From Bacteroidales bacterium (GTDB lineage: Bacteria > Bacteroidota > Bacteroidia > Bacteroidales > ML635J-15): a stretch of DNA of 5,601 nt. Positions 3,401-5,601 of this stretch are shown here, one piece after another; position 1 is the stretch's first letter, and every line of letters starts with the position of its first letter. The DNA is taken from the NCBI GenBank assembly GCA_028697515.1, contig JAQVEY010000181.1:1-5601 (forward strand), written 5' to 3'. Under the pieces are notes generated by a model. The model was not told the origin of the DNA and did not search any database. It saw only the letters and a list, made by a program, of their open reading frames with translations. The translations under genes and the position numbers were made by a program.

Positions 3401-5601
3401 AGTTGTTACTAATTATGGACCATCTGAAGCAACAGACGTAATAATTACAGACATTATAGATCCTACGATAATCTCAGCTGTTGAGTATTCGGTTAATGGA
3501 GGTGGAGCATGGCAAAGTCCTTGGCTTGGTAGTTTAAATATAGGTGACCTAGCTTATGGCTCAGTATTTACACTTTTAATTAGAGGAACTGTTGTTGACG
3601 CATTCCCAGCTCCAAATGTTGACCCAATTCCAAATACAGCATCGGTAACATCTTCTGACCCAGATCCAGATCCAACAAATAACGAAGAAACAATTAACAC
3701 TCCATTAAATGTGGAAGCTGATGTTTCAATTGTAAAATCAGGCCCTGCGACGATTATTGCAGGAACACAAATTCAGTATTCAATTATGGTCACCAACCAT
3801 AGCAATACTTTTGATTCAGAAAATGTTCATATTCATGATGTGGTTAACTCTGCTATAATAACAAGCGCAGAGTATTCTGCCGATGGTGGAATGACTTGGT
3901 TGGTCTGGATGGGTGAATATATTATTGGAGATATGGCACCACTAACTAGTTTCGAATTACTAATTAGAGGTACTGTTTTAAGTAGTGTTACTGGAAATGT
4001 TGTAAATACTGCAAATGTTGAAACAGACACTCCAGACTCTGATGTAACTAACAACACTTCAACAGTTATAACAATTGTTGTAGTCGAATCAGATTTGAAT
4101 ATTGTTAAAATTCAAATAGATCCTTCGATTTTACCATTGACAGAGGCTCAGATCATGGGAAATCCAAATGATATTACAATAAATCCTGTCGAAATCACTG
4201 CGGGAGAAGATATTTATTATGTATTGTTCTATTGGAATGAGGGACCTAGTGACGCAACAAACGTAATTATTGATGATATCCTACCTGGATTTGTAATAGA
4301 TTGGGAAGCGTCCAGATGTCAAGCTAATTTTGGTGCATGGGCAGGTACCGGAAATCTAGGTACAATTATCGCTGGTGGAAGATGTGTTTTGGTAATTAGA
4401 GGCTCTGTTGAACCAGCAGCTATCGGAAGTTTGGTAAATACAGCTTATATTCATAGCGATGATGTTACCGACCCTGACCCAACTAATAACGAATCAACTT
4501 TTGTTACACCAATTCAGGCAATGTCTGACTTGAGTATTAATAAAACAGTTGACAATAGCATTCCTTATGTAGGTGACAATGTAACTTTTACAATTACTGT
4601 TAGCAATTTTGGACCTAATGGTTCTACGAGTGTTGAGGTTACGGACTTGTTGCCAAGCGGCTATACTTATGTTTCTCATTTGACAGTAAATGGGACTTAT
4701 GATAATATAACCGGAGTTTGGTCAATTGGAAATATTGACTTCCCTGGTTCGGTTGTTCTTACAATAACTGCTAATGTTAATCTTCCAGGTGGGAACAACT
4801 TAAATGTTGCTACCATCACAAACACCGATCAATACGATCCAGATCCTTCGAACGACGAAGATGATGAAACAACTTATCCAGTAAATGTAATTATTGCTAA
4901 TGACGATAGCGCTGGACCTGTTAATGGTTACGATGGAGTAATCAATGTTTTAAATGTTTTTGGTAATGATTTATTAAATGGATTTGCAGTTATTCCTGCA
5001 GATTTAAATCTAACAGAAACTGTCCCAGAACCTAATGGGTATTTAACCCTTAATTCAGATGGTTCTGTTGATGTAAATCCTGGAACACCTGCTGGTACTC
5101 ATACTCTCACTTATCAGATTTGCGAAATTGCGGACTCAGACAATTGCGATGACGCTGTTGTTACAATCACAGTTGATGCAACTCAAATAATTGCAAATGA
5201 TGACAATGCTGTTGGTGTTAATGGATATGAAGGTTTAGTCGGAGTTCTTAATGTTTTTGACAATGACTTATTGAATGGAGATCCAGTTATTCCTGCAGAA
5301 GTAACACTTACCGAAACAGTTGCTGATCCAAACGGTTATTTGACACTAAATGCTGACGGAACAGTTGATGTTGCGGCTGGTACTCCTGAAGGAACTTATA
5401 CATTAACATATCAGATTTGCGAGGTTCTTAATCCAACAAATTGTGATGATGCAATTGTAACAATAACAGTTGTTGCAACTCCGATTATTGCTAATGATGA
5501 CAATGCTGGAAGCGTAAATGGTTATGATGGAGCCACAAACATTCTAAATGTGTTTACCAATGACCTTCTTAACGGTAGTCCAGTTGTTCCTGCTGAGGTA
5601 A
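363..5601 (+). CDS. Giant multidomain surface protein (putative adhesin) with SprB-like, Ig-like and DUF11 repeats; 3' end missing
   Basis: The reading frame is open for 1746 codons with no stop and leaves the window, so the protein is longer than 1746 residues. ATG 363 is the first ATG after the in-frame TAA at 327-329 and is directly followed by a good signal peptide, so the start is well supported. Domain order: signal peptide 1-39, globular domain 44-312, Ig-like 317-392, Ig-like 396-476, SprB-like 479-553, three A-type repeats 558-846, five DUF11-type repeats 849-1509, further A-type repeats from 1510. The repeat part is rich in Asp, Asn, Thr, Val and Ile and poor in Lys and Arg, as expected for an acidic extracellular beta-sandwich stalk. 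In Bacteroidota such proteins are usually exported by the type IX secretion system and act in adhesion, gliding or biofilm formation. The C-terminal sorting domain that would prove this is outside the window. No enzyme motif was seen. Exact ligand and gene name are unknown. Confidence 0.95.
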   Translation, partial: MKTNIRGLKNFKLNVSYFGTTIIGIVASFLILFSNVSYSQTAPVLVPVGGFAIDGDLISNSTVTGEGDWLAGNPGLGGYVLNNDGSPVDSLNSGKIHDNYDGNDIIFQGSKFNQDPGAWVWTVGKANSKNDINNVLWHMSKDVNDDMWIILGSDRFTTSGTSYIDFEFLQHTLTRNSNFGFNTAGPHGGRTINDMVVSIEYSNGGSSGLVRIYLWKPVGPGYDYVEQTVPGGVAFATTNTTNADIPFWAFGSPVYTPYQFAEAAVNISDLFGAIDPCLGLSVRTIIVKTKASTSLTANLGDFAELFQVSLSLGTADVTYNNALTLCPVGTVLPQISGVTGGTFSSAPAGLTLNPLTGEINLATSTPGNYTITYSFITNACPRSVNTNITIQSLPQPSVSASVDLPVLCSDYVGDITLTATGGSGTTLNWYTGSCGGVLVGSGANLVISSPATTTTYYAAWTNSCGISTCEEVTVTKLPQINISTALTAEISFYNGSDAEITITATGGTGNYTYSLNGGPAQVSNVFSGLSAGTYTVVVTDDQGCDATVNVNVPNALQIIANDDSGSVNGMTGGTAVANVLTNDLLNGAGVDLSLISISFISSTDPAVTLVGTTVNVDAGTPAGTYYLVYEICEIANPTNCDQATVTVTVTAAVIIANDDTATGVNGYTGVVNLLNVFDNDLLNGSAVNPADVTLTETAADPTGNVTLNPDGSVDVASGTPEGTYTLTYEICEVLNPANCDDAIVSITVVAAQIIANDDSASGINGTTGAVNVLNVYGNDLLNGSDVIPAEVILTLVTPNIYLTLNPDGSVDVLPFTPGGTYTLTYQICEVLNPANCDQAIVTIEVIKTSDVSIIKSQIDPSNLPVGDPTQLIEIFPSVITAGTQIYYFLLVENNGPDNSLQATIQDIVPAGITNPEYSLNFGNSWFAWGGTRYLAEFLYPGVNYVMIRGDVDPAATGILVNTGTIYSVVTTDPDLSNNESTVTTNILSSADLGLTKRALTSPVVIGGPIVYEIVVTNYGPSEATDVIITDIIDPTIISAVEYSVNGGGAWQSPWLGSLNIGDLAYGSVFTLLIRGTVVDAFPAPNVDPIPNTASVTSSDPDPDPTNNEETINTPLNVEADVSIVKSGPATIIAGTQIQYSIMVTNHSNTFDSENVHIHDVVNSAIITSAEYSADGGMTWLVWMGEYIIGDMAPLTSFELLIRGTVLSSVTGNVVNTANVETDTPDSDVTNNTSTVITIVVVESDLNIVKIQIDPSILPLTEAQIMGNPNDITINPVEITAGEDIYYVLFYWNEGPSDATNVIIDDILPGFVIDWEASRCQANFGAWAGTGNLGTIIAGGRCVLVIRGSVEPAAIGSLVNTAYIHSDDVTDPDPTNNESTFVTPIQAMSDLSINKTVDNSIPYVGDNVTFTITVSNFGPNGSTSVEVTDLLPSGYTYVSHLTVNGTYDNITGVWSIGNIDFPGSVVLTITANVNLPGGNNLNVATITNTDQYDPDPSNDEDDETTYPVNVIIANDDSAGPVNGYDGVINVLNVFGNDLLNGFAVIPADLNLTETVPEPNGYLTLNSDGSVDVNPGTPAGTHTLTYQICEIADSDNCDDAVVTITVDATQIIANDDNAVGVNGYEGLVGVLNVFDNDLLNGDPVIPAEVTLTETVADPNGYLTLNADGTVDVAAGTPEGTYTLTYQICEVLNPTNCDDAIVTITVVATPIIANDDNAGSVNGYDGATNILNVFTNDLLNGSPVVPAEV
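492..1298 (+). other. N-terminal globular domain, possible ligand-binding tip (residues 44-312)
   Basis: This is the only long non-repetitive part of the visible protein. It begins VGGFAIDGDL, continues with GEGDWL and GGYVLNNDG, has an aromatic-rich middle (WVWTVGKANSKNDINN, YIDFEFL), and closes with the segment CLGLSVRTIIVKTKAS followed by GDFAEL. I recognise this general pattern (ID-GDL start, KNDI-N, SYIDFE, V-TKAS near the end) from the N-termini of other large Bacteroidota repeat proteins, from memory only, and know no demonstrated function. Mixed beta content and position at the far end of a stalk suggest a carbohydrate- or protein-binding role; that is inference. No catalytic motif was seen. 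Confidence 0.55.
1311..1538 (+). other. Ig-like domain (residues 317-392)
   Basis: The segment contains GGTFSSAPAGLTLNPLTGEI followed by STPGNYTITYSF. The pattern G-TFSS-PAGL-(L/I)N-TG-I then a TPG-YT-TY strand is widespread in Bacteroidota secreted proteins, where it forms a small Ig-like or cadherin-like beta sandwich. Two Cys residues (C326 and C380) sit near the two ends and could form a disulfide. Probable role: spacer between the N-terminal domain and the stalk. Confidence 0.65.
1548..1790 (+). other. Ig-like domain of the CHU_C-associated type (residues 396-476)
   Basis: The order LCSDYVGDITLTATGGSG, then LNWYTGSCGG, then SPATTTTYYAAWTNSCG, then EEVTVT matches the Ig-like domain often found next to CHU_C-type C-termini in Bacteroidota (the 'W-Y-x-x-x-C-G-G ... 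T-T-Y-Y-A' form). Four cysteines (C408, C434, C464, C469) are present, consistent with one or two disulfides outside the cell. Structural role is inferred from the family. Confidence 0.72.
1797..2021 (+). repeat. SprB-like repeat, single copy (residues 479-553)
   Basis: The strand EITITATGGTGNYTYSLNGG, the turn SNVFSGLSAGTYTVVVTD and the end DQGCDATVNVNV fit the SprB repeat pattern (TGGTGxYxYSxNGG ... F-GLxAGTYTVxVTDxxGC). The family is named after SprB, the mobile gliding adhesin of Flavobacterium johnsoniae. Here only one copy is present, so the match says 'Bacteroidota cell-surface protein' and does not by itself make this protein SprB or show gliding. It is the junction between the varied N-terminal half and the tandem stalk. 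Confidence 0.8.
2034..2321 (+). repeat. A-type beta-sandwich repeat A1 (residues 558-653)
   Basis: Starts IIANDDSGSVNG, has NVLTNDLLNG, then GTPAGTYYLVYEICEIANP and NCDQATVTVTV. C632 and C640 form the Cys pair shared by the complete A repeats. It is the most divergent copy: 96 residues, lacking the LNPDGSVDV strand (it has LVGTTVNVDAGTP instead). The fold is inferred to be a cadherin-like or Ig-like sandwich as in the ND-x-x-NG-x-P-V tandem repeats common in Bacteroidota adhesins. Confidence 0.8.
2322..2618 (+). repeat. A-type beta-sandwich repeat A2 (residues 654-752)
   Basis: A canonical 99-residue (297-base) unit: IIANDDTATGVNG, NVFDNDLLNGSAVNPADV, LTET, LNPDGSVDV, GTPEGTYTLTYEICEVLNP, NCDDAIVSITV. 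Cys pair C731 and C739. In length and key motifs it looks more like A4-A6 than like its neighbours A1 and A3. Confidence 0.85.
2619..2900 (+). repeat. A-type beta-sandwich repeat A3 (residues 753-846)
   Basis: A 94-residue copy: IIANDDSASGINGTTG, NVYGNDLLNGSDVIPAEV, LNPDGSVDV, GGTYTLTYQICEVLNP, NCDQAIVTIEV. Cys pair C828 and C836. It is shortened around the segment LTLVTPNIYLT, where other copies have the LTET...PxGYLT form. It closes the first A block, and a short KTSD linker leads into the DUF11-type block. Confidence 0.83.
2907..3320 (+). repeat. DUF11-type repeat D1 (residues 849-986)
   Basis: Starts SDVSIIKSQIDPS, has the NNGP turn (893-896), TIQDIVPAGI, the YS...W..W motif (W925, W928), VMIRGDV, LVNTGTI and the end DPDLSNNESTV. 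This strand order (D-x-x-x-K, N-x-GP-x-x-A, D-x-P-G, N-A/T, D-x-x-NN) is the DUF11 pattern. About 17 extra residues lie between the first strand and ITAG, an insertion shared only with D4. DUF11 domains are extracellular stalk modules with no known catalytic activity. Confidence 0.85.
3324..3713 (+). repeat. DUF11-type repeat D2 (residues 988-1117)
   Basis: Starts SADLGLTKRA, has TNYGPSEATDVIITDII (NYGP at 1017-1020), EYSVNGGGAW with W1050 and W1054, FTLLIRGTV, NTASVTSSDPDPDPTNNEET. It is close to D3 in the centre (EYS-x-x-GG-x-x-W, IGD, F-LLIRGTV), which suggests they arose from one duplication. The Asp-rich end (DPDPDPTNN) may bind calcium at the domain junction; this is inference. Confidence 0.87.
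3714..4085 (+). repeat. DUF11-type repeat D3 (residues 1118-1241)
   Basis: Starts EADVSIVKSGPATIIAGTQI, then TNHSNTFDSENVHIHDVV, AEYSADGGMTWLVW (W1179, W1182), FELLIRGTV, VNTANVETDTPDSDVTNN. The usual N-x-GP turn is replaced by NHSN (1145-1148), so this copy has lost the most characteristic DUF11 motif while keeping the rest. Confidence 0.83.
4086..4520 (+). repeat. DUF11-type repeat D4 (residues 1242-1386)
   Basis: Starts ESDLNIVKIQIDPS, carries an insertion of about 22 residues before ITAGEDIYY, then WNEGPSDATNVIIDDILPGF (NEGP at 1292-1295), CVLVIRGSV, LVNTAYIHSDDV and DPDPTNNEST. It pairs with D1 (QIDPS-x-LP insertion, VEPAAIG matching VDPAATG, LVNT). It is the only DUF11-type repeat here with cysteines (C1319 and C1341), a possible extra disulfide. 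Confidence 0.85.
4521..4889 (+). repeat. DUF11-type repeat D5, the most canonical copy (residues 1387-1509)
   Basis: Starts MSDLSINKTVDNSIPYVGDN, then FTITVSNFGPNGSTSVEVTD (NFGP at 1415-1418), LLPSGYTYVSH, TGVWSIGNI, LTITANV, NVATITNTDQYDPDPSNDED. It matches the classic DUF11 pattern well, including LPSGxxYVS and GxWxIGxI. It lacks the YS-GG-W and IRG motifs of D1-D4, so it belongs to a different subtype. A strongly acidic tail (DPDPSNDEDDE) joins it to A4. Confidence 0.9.
4890..5186 (+). repeat. A-type beta-sandwich repeat A4 (residues 1510-1608)
   Basis: A 99-residue unit opening the second A block: IIANDDSAGPVNGYDG, NVFGNDLLNGFAVIPADL, YLTLNSDGSVDV, GTPAGTHTLTYQICEIADS, NCDDAVVTITV. Cys pair C1587 and C1595. 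It shares with A5 a 16-base identical run (4987-5002 and 5284-5299) spaced exactly one 297-base unit apart. Confidence 0.87.
5187..5483 (+). repeat. A-type beta-sandwich repeat A5 (residues 1609-1707)
   Basis: A 99-residue unit: IIANDDNAVGVNGYEG, NVFDNDLLNGDPVIPAEV, LTETVADPNGYLTLNADG, GTPEGTYTLTYQICEVLNP, NCDDAIVTITV. Cys pair C1686 and C1694. Fully in phase with A4 and A6. Confidence 0.88.
5484..5601 (+). repeat. A-type repeat A6, cut by the window edge (residues 1708-1746)
   Basis: IIANDDNAGSVNGYDG, NVFTNDLLNGSPVVPAEV, then the window ends. The visible 39 residues match A4 and A5 position by position, so the array continues beyond the window; the total number of copies is unknown. Confidence 0.87.

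Noticed and set aside
3833..4057. Reverse-strand ORF of 74 codons
   Set aside because: Antisense shadow of DUF11-type repeat D3 with no leader, no recognisable domain and no independent support.
4494..4679. Reverse-strand ORF of 61 codons
   Set aside because: Antisense shadow across the D4/D5 border; the composition follows from the opposite strand and there is no supporting signal.
2034..5601. CRISPR array
   Set aside because: The repeats are about 300 bases, coding, in frame and divergent at DNA level; there are no short identical repeats with unique spacers.

Overview
The window is almost entirely one very large, incomplete protein-coding gene on the + strand. It starts at ATG 363 and stays open to the last base (1746 complete codons, no stop). 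It encodes an exported, repeat-built surface protein of the kind found in Bacteroidota (Flavobacteriia, Cytophagia or Bacteroidales). The lineage is inferred from AT-rich DNA, an A-rich leader without a Shine-Dalgarno sequence, a signal peptide ending in SYS/Q, and a domain mix typical of that phylum: a SprB-like repeat, Ig-like domains of the kind associated with CHU_C proteins, DUF11 repeats and IANDD...NDLLNG...ICE...NCD repeats. Species and strain cannot be named from this sequence.

Layout. Bases 1-362 are non-coding and AT-rich. They hold two A/T-rich inverted repeats (141-158 and 295-330) and a weak candidate for a Bacteroidota-type promoter (211-238). The protein then reads, in order: signal peptide (residues 1-39); a globular N-terminal domain of about 270 residues (44-312); two Ig-like domains (317-392 and 396-476); a SprB-like repeat (479-553); three A-type repeats (A1-A3, residues 558-846, each with a Cys pair eight residues apart); five DUF11-type repeats (D1-D5, residues 849-1509); then a second A-type block (A4, A5 and the start of A6, residues 1510-1746), which runs off the window.

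How it probably works. The signal peptide sends the chain through Sec. The tandem beta-sandwich domains would form a long stalk outside the cell, and the non-repetitive N-terminal domain would sit at the tip as the likeliest binding module. Proteins of this type usually end in a C-terminal sorting domain read by the type IX secretion system. That end lies beyond the window, so secretion route and anchoring are inferred. The repeats are conserved as protein but spelled differently at synonymous positions, which fits old duplications held by selection. I see no second gene, RNA gene, mobile element, CRISPR array or multi-gene system. What deserves a second look is the architecture of this one giant protein and its leader.
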